The notes beneath the pieces were generated by a model. The model had not been told where the DNA came from. It was given only the letters and a program-made list of their open reading frames with translations, and ran no database searches. The position numbers and the translations under genes were made by a program. Shown here one piece after another: positions 11,590-23,519 of a stretch of DNA of 64,000 nucleotides (its first letter is position 1; each line of letters opens with the position of its first letter). The DNA is taken from assembly GCA_940337035.1 (NCBI GenBank), contig CALNHX010001047.1, positions 62,001-126,000 of the forward strand, given 5' to 3'. The DNA is from Agriotes lineatus (Eukaryota; Arthropoda; Insecta; Coleoptera; Elateridae).

Positions 11590-13175
11590 AGAAATGTCAC
11601 TTTACTAAATGATAATGTCGCTGTCAAACTCGAGGTTGTCAAATGCTTGCTGGATATCTCAGAATATGCCTGCACATACTTTTCTGGTTTCAAGGCTCTC
11701 CATAATCTTGTTTACAATTATTCTAAGACCTTGATGCACTGTCGAGTGGTGTTCACGGAATCCGAATTGGTAAGATGGAATCATTAGGTCTAAGTCTAGG
11801 GTTTCTTTAATTCTTTTGAAGAGTAATTTTTCAAAGATTTTTGACATTAATGGTAGGAGACTTGTGGGTCTATAGGATGAAGGTTTTGTTGGTTGTTTTC
11901 CAGGAGCTTTGCGAGTGTTCTTATTTCGGCCGGTGAGAAAGTTGTCAGTGGGAGTGACATTTGACAATGTGCATCAAGGAAAGCTTCAATTTCTGTAGTA
12001 TCGCCATTTGCTAGAGCTGGAGGTGTTACAAAAACGTTTGCGAGGTGGTCGGCGAATGTTTTAGCTTTGTCCTCATCTGATCTGACCCAACTACCATCCA
12101 TTTTTTTATTGGTGTACATTGGGCCTTTTAGAGATAGCTGAGTAATATATTGTTTGAAGGTTTCATTGCGTGCTTCTTTTAGAGCATCATGTAAGCGATG
12201 TGTGAGTCTGTCATAGTTGGTTCTGTCGGTTTTGTCTCTGGTTCGTTGCAACTGTTTCCTAGCCCTGCGCTTTTCCACAATCAGATCTCGTGTATGTCGG
12301 GATATGTTGTTAGTTTCGAGTATATTTGTTGTTCTATTAGGTATTGCCTACCAAGAAACATTCTGTATTAGGTTTGCAAAGTAATGAGTTGCCCCGCCTA
12401 GATTATGAGTGGTTTTAATTCTGACAGCGAGGTTAACTTATTGGTCGATGTTCTAAAACAGTCCCAGTCTATGTATTTGGAACATAATCTTACAGGGGCT
12501 CCTTGGTGATGATTGTTGCGCTGACAGTTACCAGAACTGGCGAGTGGTCTGTGGATAAATCGAAGTTGGACTCTGCTTTAAGATATGTATTTACTATTCC
12601 TCTGAGCACTGCGAAGTCAAGTAAATCGGGTAACTTATTTGGTCATTAGGCCAATTGGTAGGTTCTCCGGTAGTGAGAAAATTGAGGTTGAGATTGTGGG
12701 CTACCCGTAATGGATTTCTTCCTTTTGGGTTATTTAACCTAGATTCCCAGGTTGTATTTTTAGCGTTCCAGTCTCCTCTAGTGATGAACTTGTTACCAAG
12801 CGATTGAAATAAGTCTTCATATTCTTCGACGGAGATGGAGTGTCGCGGGAGGCAGTAGATCGATGCAACCACTAATCTGAAGTCACGGGTTTCTACTTTT
12901 ATGCTTGAGGCTTGAATTTTTGCAGTTGTGTACGATTGAAGTTGGTAATGTACAATTGAGTTTGTCATTATGATCGCTGATCCTCCATGGGCTGTCATAT
13001 TCAGATGATTAACTTAGTTTGGTATTTTTATTGCTGTTCTCGAAGTTGTGTGGGTTTCCGAGACTAAAATTATGGCAATTTTGTGGATATGTAGAAATGA
13101 TATCACGTTTGGTATGTGATTTGTAATAAATAACGTTGGCGTTCCAGAGCGCTATGTGTATTGGTAAGGCCATTA
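11590..13175 (-). pseudogene. Jockey-like non-LTR retrotransposon ORF2 relic (endonuclease to N-terminal RT)
   Basis: Minus-strand reading starts near 13172 with MALPIHIALWNAN, a Jockey-type endonuclease start. It continues with AHGGSAIIM, RGDWNAKNTTW and a GEPTNWP block (12594-12998). Next is a Lys/Arg-rich linker containing NETFKQYITQLS (11847-12278), then RT block 1 with SSYRPTSLLPLMSKIFEKLL and YQFGFREHHSTVHQ. It ends just after the first RT aspartate (IQQAFD, about 11630). At least three frame breaks are needed, and the palm, the YADD motif and the 3' end are missing. The order and motifs identify a LINE of the Jockey superfamily; the exact family is unresolved. Confidence 0.85.
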
Positions 13176-13904
13176 TGCTAGTTTATTTATGACGGTGAAG
13201 AGCATATTTAAAATCATGCTGTTCTGGTTAATAAGCTGTGCAAACATTGATTTAAATTCCATTAGGAAATTGGAGAACTGTTCGACCACAATAAACTCAA
13301 TTCAGCATTCCCCTTCTTTTATTTGCCTCTGTAGATTATAAATGTATTAGATTGGTCTTCTCACCACATTCTAATCTTCATTCATCTAGTCTGCTAATCT
13401 TCGTCTTTTAACATTTTACTTTTTATTCTTTTTCACCACGCCAATTTTATTTCCAATTTTAACCCCTTTATTTACCAAAACATGATTAAAAAAACTTTTA
13501 TAAAAGTGTTTATTTCTTAATTTCAAACGCTAGAAATTGCATTACAACATTTTTGGTATAAAATTTTTTATTCTAACCAATAAACTATCTCCTTAGCGAT
13601 CTAGCTTATTTTTTACAGTCCAACACACTATTGAAGATTTATTATATGCCTATTATCTACTATGTTAAATAGTATATTTCGGAATACTATGTTAAATAGT
13701 ATATTTCGGAAAAGTATTTGTTATTAACTTCCATTTTTATTTCAGATATTAAATGAAGTTAAAGTCCTACTGTTTCCCAATTAGTTTCATTAAATTAAAT
13801 TCTAAATTCTACTCCACTTTTTTTCTAAATATATCTTAATAATTTTAATATCCACATCACATCTAAATTCATCTTTTTAATTTTGAATACTGTATTCTTT
13901 TACC
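13176..13904. other. AT-rich spacer with a short tandem duplication
   Basis: No gene seen. Bases 13659-13711 hold two direct copies of a 27-bp unit (tactatgttaaatagtatat + ttcgga). Confidence 0.6.
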
Positions 13905-14470
13905 GCTGTACCAATACCAGACTCGCAGACGTAGCACTACCACGTCACACTTTGGGTAACGTGGCTAGTGTGCTTAGAGTTGGGTCAGATGTTCACGCTC
14001 CAAATAGAGACGGAAGCGTGAGTGAGTATTCACTCACGTCACACACGTTTTACGATTGCTATAAACACTCACGTTCACGCACGCGCACGCTCACGTTCAC
14101 TCACGTTCACGGCGTGACCCGCCACTCACGACGTGACCCGCAGCTTTTATTTAAAAATGAAAATTCAAATACAACAAACTGTTTATTTTAAAACCAATAA
14201 AAATCTGTAAATCGCTTTACCCAGAACTTCTCTCGTAAGTGGACTTTGTAACACTAAATAATTTTAAGAATCAAATTAAGCTAGCGGCCAAAATATCTTC
14301 ACGTTTCTAATAAATTATATAAACTTTCAACTAAAAGAACATTACCGTATGCGAGTCCAGCGTTTTCTGGGATATTGTAAGCAAATGTGCTATTCCTACA
14401 TCCGCTACAAAGCACTTCTTGTGTTGGTGCGTTCCGGCTGCCTTAAATAGAGCCTTAGAATATATATAAT
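13905..14470. repeat. Dispersed repeat, copy 2, with CTCACG-rich tract
   Basis: Bases 14195-14460 match the repeat at 8445-8735. The preceding 14030-14140 is rich in ctcacgttcacg and cgtgacccgc repeats, similar to a tract near 6030-6085. The element may therefore be larger and partly deleted here. Confidence 0.65.
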
Positions 14471-14524
14471 GATTAATTCCCAGACAGGACTCAGTAGAAT
14501 AGAGACACCTTGATCGTGATATCA

Positions 14525-14670
14525 AATTAATTCGCGGTTTTAATCGCGGTTTTCGCGGTTTTATTAGCGGATTTCGCGGTTTTATTCGCGGATTTCGCGG
14601 TTTTATTCGCGGATTTCGCGGTTTTAATTTTAATTCGCGGATTGACCCAATTAATTTCGCGGTTTGATCT
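14525..14670. repeat. CGCGGTTTTATT/CGCGGATT tandem motif at left palindrome end
   Basis: Repeated ttcgcggttttattcgcgga units. The opposite end of the palindrome (23985-24064) carries the same motif inverted, in fewer copies. Confidence 0.85.
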
Positions 14671-15034
14671 AATTAATCACATATGAAGTTTGATATGTAA
14701 TTTACATATGTGCTACTGATTAAATTACGCGCGGCCATTTTAATTTGCTACTGATTAAGTTACGCGGCGGCCATCTTGGATTTCAGGCGCGAATATTTGA
14801 AATTTGAATTTTTTCCGATTTTTTCTAAGTTCCCATATTTGAATTTAAACTTCGCGGTGTGTCGTCCATCTTTGTTTTTCTGCGTGCGCACTTCGCACTG
14901 TAGTCGTTTTTAATTTTGAATTTTCGCGGAAATATTTGAAATTGAAACTGGTGGATCTATCTCACTCTTCGAAGCTGCTGTCTCTCTCTTGCATTCACTC
15001 GCGGAAATATTTAAATTTAAAAAAAGCTATTTGC

Positions 15035-15125
15035 GTCGGACCCGAGTGGGAATCGAACCCTCTACGTTTGCATACACATTGGGCTCACATCGATCGATGC
15101 CTCTAGACCACGGAGCGGTACGGGA
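15035..15125 (-). other. tRNA-like segment (Pol III A/B-box type), left arm
   Basis: The minus strand has a B box GGTTCGATTCC and an A-box-like TGGTCTAGAGGC about 50 nt upstream. The T stem is imperfect and no acceptor stem pairs, so this is a tRNA-derived or SINE-like relic. The equivalent place in the right arm has a different tRNA-like body sharing only the B-box side. Confidence 0.5.
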
Positions 15126-16369
15126 TTTAAAGGGTTTGAACGAAACGCCATTTCGCAGCTCTACAGTCACGCCGCTCGAATTTTAAACAACTTATTTTTT
15201 CGAAAATTTACATTTTAAGAACTGAAATGTGCAGCTTGATGTGATTAAAGGTATATGCATTTTTTAAAATTGATTTCGCCCCGTGATTTCACTAGAATTA
15301 ATTATTTTACTCTCTTATATAAATACGCGTATTCTGTCCGTTAAGAATGGTTTATCGCCTAGTATATAGCTGGAAATTTCCTATCGAGTTGTTGATCAAT
15401 TAAATTAATCGTTTTAGTGTTTAAAAATTATTTATAAGACAGGCGAAAATTTTAAAGCTATGCGGAAAAGAGGCAAGTTCTATCGTAAAATATACGGGCT
15501 ACAAATTTGAGTTTAGCGGTTATTATCCATTTTCATATTTGAAATGCCAGAACATGACGAATTTTCGGTTGTATAAAGAGGTTGCATTTTATATTAGAAT
15601 TTAAATAAACGATAATATTACGAGGCGTCTTTATGCAGGAGTCGTTTGAATTTTGTAAATTGTGCCTTTAGAAAACAGGTTGATCACAGTATAAATGCAA
15701 ACAGACGAGCATAGCGGCGTATCTAAGTTGCTTTTTGGGGCAAATTGGACGGTTCTGAGAAAACAAACGCATTGTCCCCGTGAATTCTGCCCTAAGGGTT
15801 CAGATTTTATTTAACGTGCTTATACAAGATTGTTTATTTCGAACGAAACCTGGGCTGACGTCACGATTAGATTTCTCTTTTGCAATGCATTGAGGTTAAA
15901 GGAATTAAACATAACCACTTACGTGCCACGAGCCCAGCTTTAAACAAACTATTTTTCAAAAATTTAGATTATAAGAATAGGGGATGTGTAGCTTATTGTG
16001 TTTAAAGGTTGATACATTTTTTAAAAAATTAGATTTGTAACAGCTTATTAATTATTTTATAATTTGTGCCTGCTATATGGCTGGATTAACGAGATCCTCG
16101 TTCTCCCTACCTACTATAGGAAGTTTCCGTCTAAGTTCCCTATTTAAAACAGGCCGGTTCCTGTGTATTGTTTGGTTTTAAAGGTTTGAACATTGTACCA
16201 CTTAGCTGTTCTGACATTATACTTCCATATACATATTATAAATAAATTTTAAATGTTATTTTCGACTGAGTTTTAGCTTCTTATAAATTACAACAGTGCC
16301 CTCGCCCATATAAAATAAGACATACGCATTAAATAAATGTTTTTATTGTATAAGAATGGTTGTCCCCCA

Positions 16370-17830
16370 TAAATTTGAATAAAAACAGACAATTTCGTTG
16401 AAAAAAATAGCTTTTCAATATCGTTTGCAAATAAAACAAGGGATACTTGTAAAAATATAAGTCAAACCATTTTTTCTTGTAAAAAATTTACGAAAAGACG
16501 TAAGTGTTGGCGACAAATGAAAATAATTTTGAATAAAAACACGCAAAAATTACGAAAAGACGTATGTGTTGGCGACAAATTAAAATAAATTTGAATAAAA
16601 ACGCACAATTTCGTTGAAAATCTTTACAAAGCGACTTTATAGCACCGAAAAAATAATGTAAAAAAGTTTTAAGAGTTATTTCTAAGCATAATTTTGCAAA
16701 CGTTTAACAAATAAACCGTAATTTTTTAAATTATGAAATCGTAGTTCAATTTATATGAATTTTCGATACTTTGTATGTGAAAAAATAGCTTCAATTACTA
16801 ATATTTGAATAAAAACATGCGATTTCCAAAGCATTTCGTTTAAAATTTTAGAAAATCGATAGCATCTCCCATGAAAATTTATAAAAATCGGCATCTTGTC
16901 ATATTAAATTCTGTAAAAACGACAAAAACAATATTTTTTTTCACAACTTTCATTGAAAAATAGTAAAATTTTACGAAAATACGTCTGTGCTGACGACAAA
17001 TGAAAATAAATTTGAATAGAAACACGCAAAAATTACGAAAAGACGTATGTGTTGACCCCCAAACTAACAAAAATTTGAATAAAATCACACAATCATACAG
17101 CATCTCACATAAATTTTCGCAAATATCGACATCATGTCACATAAATTATACAAAAACTGTCATCACGTCACTTGAAATTATACAAAAAAACGATATTTTA
17201 TTCAACACACGATGAAAATTGAACAAAAATCACGCAATTACAAGCCATCTCACATAAATTTTACAAAAATCGACATCATGTTACATAAACTATGCATAAT
17301 TTTGCAAATGTTTTACACTTTTTATAAAATGCATCGCTCAAAATTAAAAGAAATAGCAATTTCGTTGAAAATATCTACTACCACAATCATTTCGATAAAC
17401 AAAATTCAAAAATCTTATACTTTTGACGGAAATATATGTATGTTGACCACAAATTAACATAATTTTTAAATAAAAACGTGCAATTCGTTGAAAAAAAATA
17501 TTCTGACACCACCAAAACACGCAATTTCATTGAAAAATATATATATGTTGTCCACAAATTAACATACATTTGAATAAAAACACGTAATTTTGTTGAAAAA
17601 ATGTTCTGGCCCCTTCATTTCACTTAAAATTTTACAAAACTGCCATCATAACACTTGAAATTATACAAAATATATGTATGTTGATCACAAATTAACATAA
17701 ACCTGAATAAAACACACAATTTCGTTGAAAAATTTGCAAATGTTTTACACTTTTTTATAAAATGTATCGCACAAAATTAAAAGAAATCACAATTTTCTAA
17801 ATTATATCACGCTATTATGAAATCGTAGAT
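16370..17830. repeat. AT-rich motif array, left arm
   Basis: Irregularly spaced recurrence of two phrases: aatttgaataaaaacacgca with caatttcgttgaaaa, and cacataaattttacaaaaat with cgacatcatgtcac. Period is not constant. The mirror array is at about 20650-22490. Short open frames in it are by-products. Confidence 0.8.
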
Positions 17831-18144
17831 TGATTTTTTGAAATTTTACACTTTGTAACTGTAAAATAACTACAAATACTAATATTTTAGCTTTAGACTT
17901 TGTAATTATTGCAGATTCGAGAAAAAAAACAAAGCAGAGTAGAAATAAAAAACACAAACACTTTGTAATAAACAAATATATTGTTCTTATTTCGTATAAT
18001 ACTTAATAATATAAATATAAATGTACAGCAGAATGTCTTATTTCTAAAAATTCGCTAGCAATTTACAAAACTGTAGTTTGAGGTGCACGACATTTCAAAT
18101 TAAAAAGACTGCAAGTAATAAAATCAGAAATTCATTGTGTAATT

Positions 18145-18913
18145 TTAAAGTTTAAGATGCACCCAATCTAGAATTCCCTTCGTTTTTGGTGTTGATGACA
18201 TCTGCCTTAGAGGCGTTTTTCTAACGGCCCTTTTTTGGAGGCGTTTCCTTATCGGCGTTCTTCTGACTGAACCTTTTTGATGTGGACTTGGATGAGTAGC
18301 TGGTGTTTTTAATTTATATTCTAAATCGGACTCGCAGTTATCAGTTTCCATTTCGGTTTTTCCTGTAGTATCAGTCGGGGTTGGCTTCTTTTGCTGTTTA
18401 GGTTTAGCTAGCAGCACATTAGCAACGTTAAGGTCTTTGATGTACTCAGCAAACTGTAGGCGTCCGGGGTGGATTAATAGTTTTTCGAGGCCGCAGAGTG
18501 TCATGAATTAAATCGACTATGTTAGACGCCGGTAAAATTTCACCCTTTATAGTAACGGTGCCCTTGTGATCCCAGCTCACATCGCTTGAGGTACTCAAAA
18601 TGCGTAGGAAAACTTCAGCTTTTTTCTTAAAAGTTTTGGGAAGTGTAGATAAAATAACGGCATTTGATAGGCTGTCACTGGTTGTTTCAATAGGTATTTT
18701 GATTGGCTGCCGCGCCTGGTTTGTGAAATGAAGGAATCGTTGTAAAACCTGATTGTACTGGATCCATTTATCGTGATCAGTTAATTTGGACTTTAAAACT
18801 TTTTGCATTTCGTCATCAAGCTGTGATAATATATTTTTCTCCGCATCATCGCCAGACTTAAGACGTTGGACAAATTCCGGCGATACAATCAACATCTTCC
18901 GCTCTTTGTCCAT
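18145..18913 (-). pseudogene. Orphan 255-aa gene, left palindrome copy, frameshifted
   Basis: Same gene as 19531-20298 but in the opposite arm. It begins with the identical MDKERKMLIVSPEF start at 18913. It then loses frame near 18467, where the minus strand has four C where the intact copy has three (ccacccc against ccaccc). The first frame therefore ends after about 155 residues, and the remaining C-terminal part lies in another frame down to 18145. Outside the break I see only about three amino-acid differences (for example PAT/PST and RAV/RVV), so the arms diverged or were homogenised recently. Whether any product is made is unknown. Confidence 0.85.
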
Positions 18914-19010
18914 TTTAGTCGAAAAGGAGCTCAGTCGTTTGTTCTAGTAGAGCCGTCGTGAATAAACTAGCTTAAAATCAAGACTTTCATAATAAATATA
19001 TAAAAAAATA

Positions 19011-19092
19011 TGACAGGTACGGGAATCGAACCCGTATTCTCTCTCGAGATCAGAACTTGAATCTGACGCCTTAACCATTCGGCCAACCTGCC
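19011..19092 (-). tRNA. tRNA-Leu(CAA)-like gene at inner edge of palindrome
   Basis: An 82-nt class II cloverleaf can be folded by eye on the minus strand. The acceptor is GGCAGGT/ACCTGTC (one G-U), the D arm GCC..GGC contains TGGTTAA, and the anticodon stem TCAGA/TCTGA has loop TTCAAGT, giving anticodon CAA. The variable arm contains TCTC-GA-GAGA, and the T arm ACGGG-TTCGATT-CCCGT is perfect. A T7 run follows within 5 nt, a good Pol III terminator. No intron is present in the anticodon loop. It may be an ordinary gene caught at the breakpoint or a tRNA carried by the element. Confidence 0.78.
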
Positions 19093-19387
19093 TCCCTATA
19101 TAAACGAGCACTCTCTGCATAATTAAGAAAATATATAGTTTAAAAAGCCTTCTGCATGCAATTTCAAACAATATTTCATATAAATTAAGCCATGTACAAA
19201 TTTCTAAATCGGTTTTGATATACATTTTATCGAAAGATTTGACCCTCAGCTACCGTTTTATTATTTGTCGTGATGCGTCATCGATGAATTTTACAAGAGC
19301 CAGCCTGTCTGCGATGTGACGTAGGTAATGTCTCCATACCTTTTTATTTTAAAATTCTATAAAATCAGAGGTCCAAACTGCTGCCGC
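19057..19387. other. Unpaired spacer at the centre of the palindrome
   Basis: 331 bp without a partner in the other arm. It contains the 5' half of the tRNA-Leu-like gene (19057-19092) and otherwise AT-rich sequence with no gene seen. Confidence 0.75.
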
Positions 19388-19433
19388 GTTCTGATCTCGA
19401 GAGAGAATACGGGTTCGATTCCCGTACCTGTCA
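19388..19433 (+). pseudogene. 3' half of the tRNA-Leu-like gene
   Basis: Starts inside the 3' side of the anticodon stem (GTTCTGATC) and runs through variable arm, T arm and acceptor, followed by the same T run. The 5' half is absent, so it should not fold as a tRNA. Confidence 0.85.
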
Positions 19434-19530
19434 TATTTTTTTATATATTTATTATGAAAGTCTTGATTTTAAGCTAGTTTATTCACGACGGCTCTACTAG
19501 AACAAACGACTGAGCTCCTTTTCGACTAAA

Positions 19531-20298
19531 ATGGACAAAGAGCGGAAGATGTTGATTGTATCGCCGGAATTTGTCCAACGTCTTAAGTCTGGCGATGATG
19601 CGGAGAAAAATATATTATCACAGCTTGATGACGAAATGCAAAAAGTTTTAAAGTCCAAATTAACTGATCACGATAAATGGATCCAGTACAATCAGGTTTT
19701 ACAACGATTCCTTCATTTCACAAACCAGGCGCGGCAGCCAATCAAAATACCTATTGAAACAACCAGTGACAGCCTATCAAATGCCGTTATTTTATCTACA
19801 CTTCCCAAAACTTTTAAGAAAAAAGCTGAAGTTTTCCTACGCATTCTGAGTACCTCAAGCGATGTGAGCTGGGATCACAAGGGCACCGTTACTATAAAGG
19901 GTGAAATTTTACCGGCGTCTAACATAGTCGATTTAATTCATGACACTCTGCGGCCTCGAAAAACTATTAATCCACCCGGACGCCTACAGTTTGCTGAGTA
20001 CATCAAAGACCTTAACGTTGCTAATGTGCTGCTAGCTAAACCTAAACAGCAAAAGAAGCCAACCCCGACTGATACTACAGGAAAAACCGAAATGGAAACT
20101 GATAACTGCGAGTCCGATTTAGAATATAAATTAAAAACACCATCTACTCATCCAAGTCCACATCAAAAAGGTTCAGTCAGAAGAACGCCGATAAGGAAAC
20201 GCCTCCAAAAAAGGGTCGTTAGAAAAATGCCTCTAAGGCAGATGTCATCAACACCAAAAACGAAGGGAATTCTAGATTGGGTGCATCTTAAACTTTAA
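19531..20298 (+). CDS. Orphan 255-aa protein, intact copy
   Basis: The ATG at 19531 sits in a good context (taaaATGG), 98 nt after the truncated tRNA. Residues 1-150 look like a compact, mostly helical domain with a conserved-looking core (KLTDHDKWIQYNQVLQRFLH). Residues 85-150 contain a possible beta-hairpin part (VSWDHKGTVTIKGEILP). From about 175 the chain is low-complexity and increasingly basic (RRTPIRKRLQKRVVRK), ending WVHLKL; this suggests nucleic-acid binding. No signal peptide or membrane segment is seen. I do not recognise the family with confidence. The core faintly recalls small virion-type proteins of Polinton-like elements, but that is memory and not evidence. No polymerase or integrase is encoded beside it. 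Confidence 0.8.
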   Translation: MDKERKMLIVSPEFVQRLKSGDDAEKNILSQLDDEMQKVLKSKLTDHDKWIQYNQVLQRFLHFTNQARQPIKIPIETTSDSLSNAVILSTLPKTFKKKAEVFLRILSTSSDVSWDHKGTVTIKGEILPASNIVDLIHDTLRPRKTINPPGRLQFAEYIKDLNVANVLLAKPKQQKKPTPTDTTGKTEMETDNCESDLEYKLKTPSTHPSPHQKGSVRRTPIRKRLQKRVVRKMPLRQMSSTPKTKGILDWVHLKL

Positions 20299-20649
20299 AA
20301 TTACACAATGAATTTCTGATTTTATTACTTGCAGTCTTTTTAATTTGAAATGTCGTGCACCTCAAACTACAGTTTTGTAAATTGCTAGCGAATTTTTAGA
20401 AATAAGACATTCTGCTGTACATTTATATTTATATTATTAAGTATTATAAGAAATAAGAACAATATATTTGTTTATTACAAAGTGTTTATGTTTTTTATTT
20501 CCACTCTGCTTTGTTTTTTTTTCTCGAATCTGCAATAATTACAAAGTCTAAAGCTAAAATATTAGTATTTGTAGTTATTTTACAGTTACAAAGTGTAAAA
20601 TTTCAAAAAATCAATCTACGATTTCATAATAGCGTGATATAATTTAGAA

Positions 20650-22490
20650 AATTGTGATTTCTTTTAATTTTGTGCGATACATTTTATAAAAAAGTGTAAA
20701 ACATTTGCAAATTTTTCAACGAAATTGTGTGTTTTATTCAGGTTTATGTTAATTTGTGATCAACATACATATATTTTGTATAATTTCAAGTGTTATGATG
20801 GCAGTTTTGTAAAATTTTAAGTGAAATGAAGGGGCCAGAACATTTTTTCAACAAAATTACGTGTTTTTATTCAACTTTATGTTAATTTGTGGACAACATA
20901 TATATATTTTTCAATGAAATTGCGTGTTTTGGTGGTGTCAGAATATTTTTTTCAACGAATTGCGCGTTTTTATTTAAAAATTATGTTAATTTGTGGTCAA
21001 CATACATATATTTCCGTCAAAAGTATAAGATTTTTTGAATTTTGTTTATCGAAATGATTGTGGTAGTAGATTTTTTCAACGAAATTGCTATTTCTTTTAA
21101 TTTTGAGCGATGCATTTTATAAAAAGTGTAAAACATTTGCAAAATTATGCATAGTTTATGTAACATGATGTCGATTTTTGTGAAAATTTATGTGAGATGG
21201 CTTGTAATTGCGTGATTTTTGTTCAATTTTCATCGTGTGTTGAATAAAATATCGTTTTTTGTATAATTTCAAGTGACGTGATGACAGTTTTTGTATAATT
21301 TATGTGACATGATGTCGATATTTGCGAAAATTTATGTGAGATGCTGTATGATTGTGTGATTTTATTCAAATTTTTGTTACTTTGGGGGGTCCACACATAC
21401 GTCTTTTCGTAATTTTTGCGTGTTTCTATTCAAATTTATTTTCATTTGCCGCCAGCACAGACGTATTTTCGTAAAATTTTACTATTTTTCAATGAAAGTT
21501 GTAAAAAAAATATTGTTTTTGTCGTTTTTACAGAATTTAATGTGACAAGATGCCGATTTTTATAAATTTTCATGGGAGATGCTGTCGATTTTCTAAAATT
21601 TATGTGAGACGGCGTATTTTTTTATCGCTTATTGGATAAAAATGTCGTTTTTTGTATAATTTCAAGTGACATGGTGTCAGTTTTTGTAAAATTTTAAGTG
21701 AAACAGAACATTTTTCCAACGAAATTGTGTTTTTTTATTCAAAATTATGTTACTTTGTGGTTAATTGCGTTTTTATTTTCCTCCGTTTGCATTTATATTG
21801 GAATTTTTTAAACTAAAATGCAGTTTTTATCGATATAATGACACAATTTCAGACGTTTACTTATAAAATAGGGTTCCGTATTCAAATTTTTGTTACTTTG
21901 GGGGGTCAACACATACGTCTTTTCGTAATTTTTGCGTGTTTCTATTCAAATTTATTTTCATTTGTCGCCAGCACAGACGTATTTTCGTAAAATTTTACTA
22001 TTTTTCAATGAAAGTTGTGAAAAAAAATATTGTTTTTGTCGTTTTTACAGAATTTAATGTGACAAGATGCCGATTTTTATAAATTTTCATGGGAGATGAT
22101 GTCGATTTTCTAACATTTTAAACGAAATGCTTTGGAAATTGCATGTTTTTATTCAGATCTTACTAAAATTGCTGCAGAAATGGCTGTTTTTTATTCAAAT
22201 CTTGCTAAAACTGCCACAAGTTAGAGAAAAAGTGTACAACATTTGCAAAATTATGCTTAGAAATAACTCTTACAACTGTTTTTACATCATTTTCTTTATT
22301 ATAAAGCGTTTTGTAAGACGAAACGTGATAATTTTTAAGTGAAATGATGTGGGATGTCGTATTTTTTATCGCTTATTGGCTAAAAATGTCGTTTTTTGTA
22401 TAATTTCAAGTGACGTGATGTCAGTTTTGTAAAATTGTAAGTGAAACAGAACATTTTTCAACGAAATTGTGTGATTTTTATTCAAAATTA
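20650..22490. repeat. AT-rich motif array, right arm
   Basis: Inverse of the array at 16370-17830, carrying the same two recurring phrases and lengthened by an internal direct duplication (about 515 bp apart). Confidence 0.8.
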
Positions 22491-23519
22491 TGGGGGACAA
22501 CCATTCTTATACAATAAAAACATTTATTTAATGCGTATGTCTTATTTTATATGGGCGAGGGCACTGTTGTAATTTATAAGAAGCTAAAACTCAGTCGAAA
22601 ATAACATTTAAAATTTATTTATAATATGTATATGGAAGTATAATGTTAGAACAGCTAAGTGGTACAATGTTCAAACCTTTAAAACCAAGACTTTTTCATA
22701 CTTAGTATTTCAGGAATATATTAAAATCAAATTTGTAACTCGTTTTTATATTTACGATCTGGCTTTACCTCTTATCCCCCATTTAATTTTTAAACTAGCA
22801 GGCTTCGGCATGACGTAATCAAGCCACAAAGGGCTCAGCGTAATTATAAAACTCAAGCACGAAAAAAATAATGTCTATTTATTTTTAAAAGCGACAAAAA
22901 TCATACGAACTAGAGTGGTTTATTAACCAGGCAAGCTTATCCCACTAGATTTTGTGTCACAGGGATTTTAGCGCCAAGCCGTTGGCTGCGCTGACCGGTA
23001 ACCGTGCATTCTGTCGTCTGTCAACCAAGCAAGACTAGAAACCGTTGGAGTACGTACTGCTCGATCCAGACGAACAATGCATGCTGATTTAAATCTTGGT
23101 GCATTCCATTACGATGCTAATTATAATTACAGTCTTCTAAACAATCCTGTTTAGGCACGTTAAATAAAACTTTGGAATTCTATGCAACGGTTAAAAGCCC
23201 TACACAATCGCCGGCTAAATAGAAAGTCTGCCTGGAGCGATAACGTCTTTTGTAATTACGCATAGGTAGCAAACGGGATGGAAAAGAGAAAGCTGTAGAA
23301 AATCAATGGGACTGAGTGAGATAGCGTCACTCATATTAAATTAATTACAGCAAAACTAGTTACAAAGTCAATTTTTTAAAATTATTAACAAGTTTCTAAG
23401 GCCCTAGACGGCACAATTCCGTTCTTATATTTTATATATTCGAAAAAATAATTTGTTTCAACTCGAACGGTGTGACGGCACAGCTGCGAAATGACGTCTT
23501 GTTCAAATCCTATATTTCC

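Larger units (their letters stand above)
14522..19056 (-). repeat. Left arm of a ~9.5-kb imperfect palindrome
   Basis: This arm is the reverse complement of 19388-24066, with indels. From the centre outward it holds the 3' half of a tRNA-Leu-like gene, the broken orphan gene (18145-18913), an AT-rich motif array (about 16370-17830), a nearly identical 200-bp block (16158-16365 against 22494-22692), a stretch with no clear partner (15440-15930), a tRNA-like segment (about 15035-15125), and a CGCGG-rich outer end. The inner part is almost identical to the other arm; the outer 700 bp look clearly more diverged. It could be a large inverted-repeat element or two head-to-head copies of one. Confidence 0.9.

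Noticed and set aside
16370..17830. CRISPR-like array
   Set aside because: Spacing and repeat sequence are irregular, the DNA is from an animal, and there are no unique spacers of constant length.
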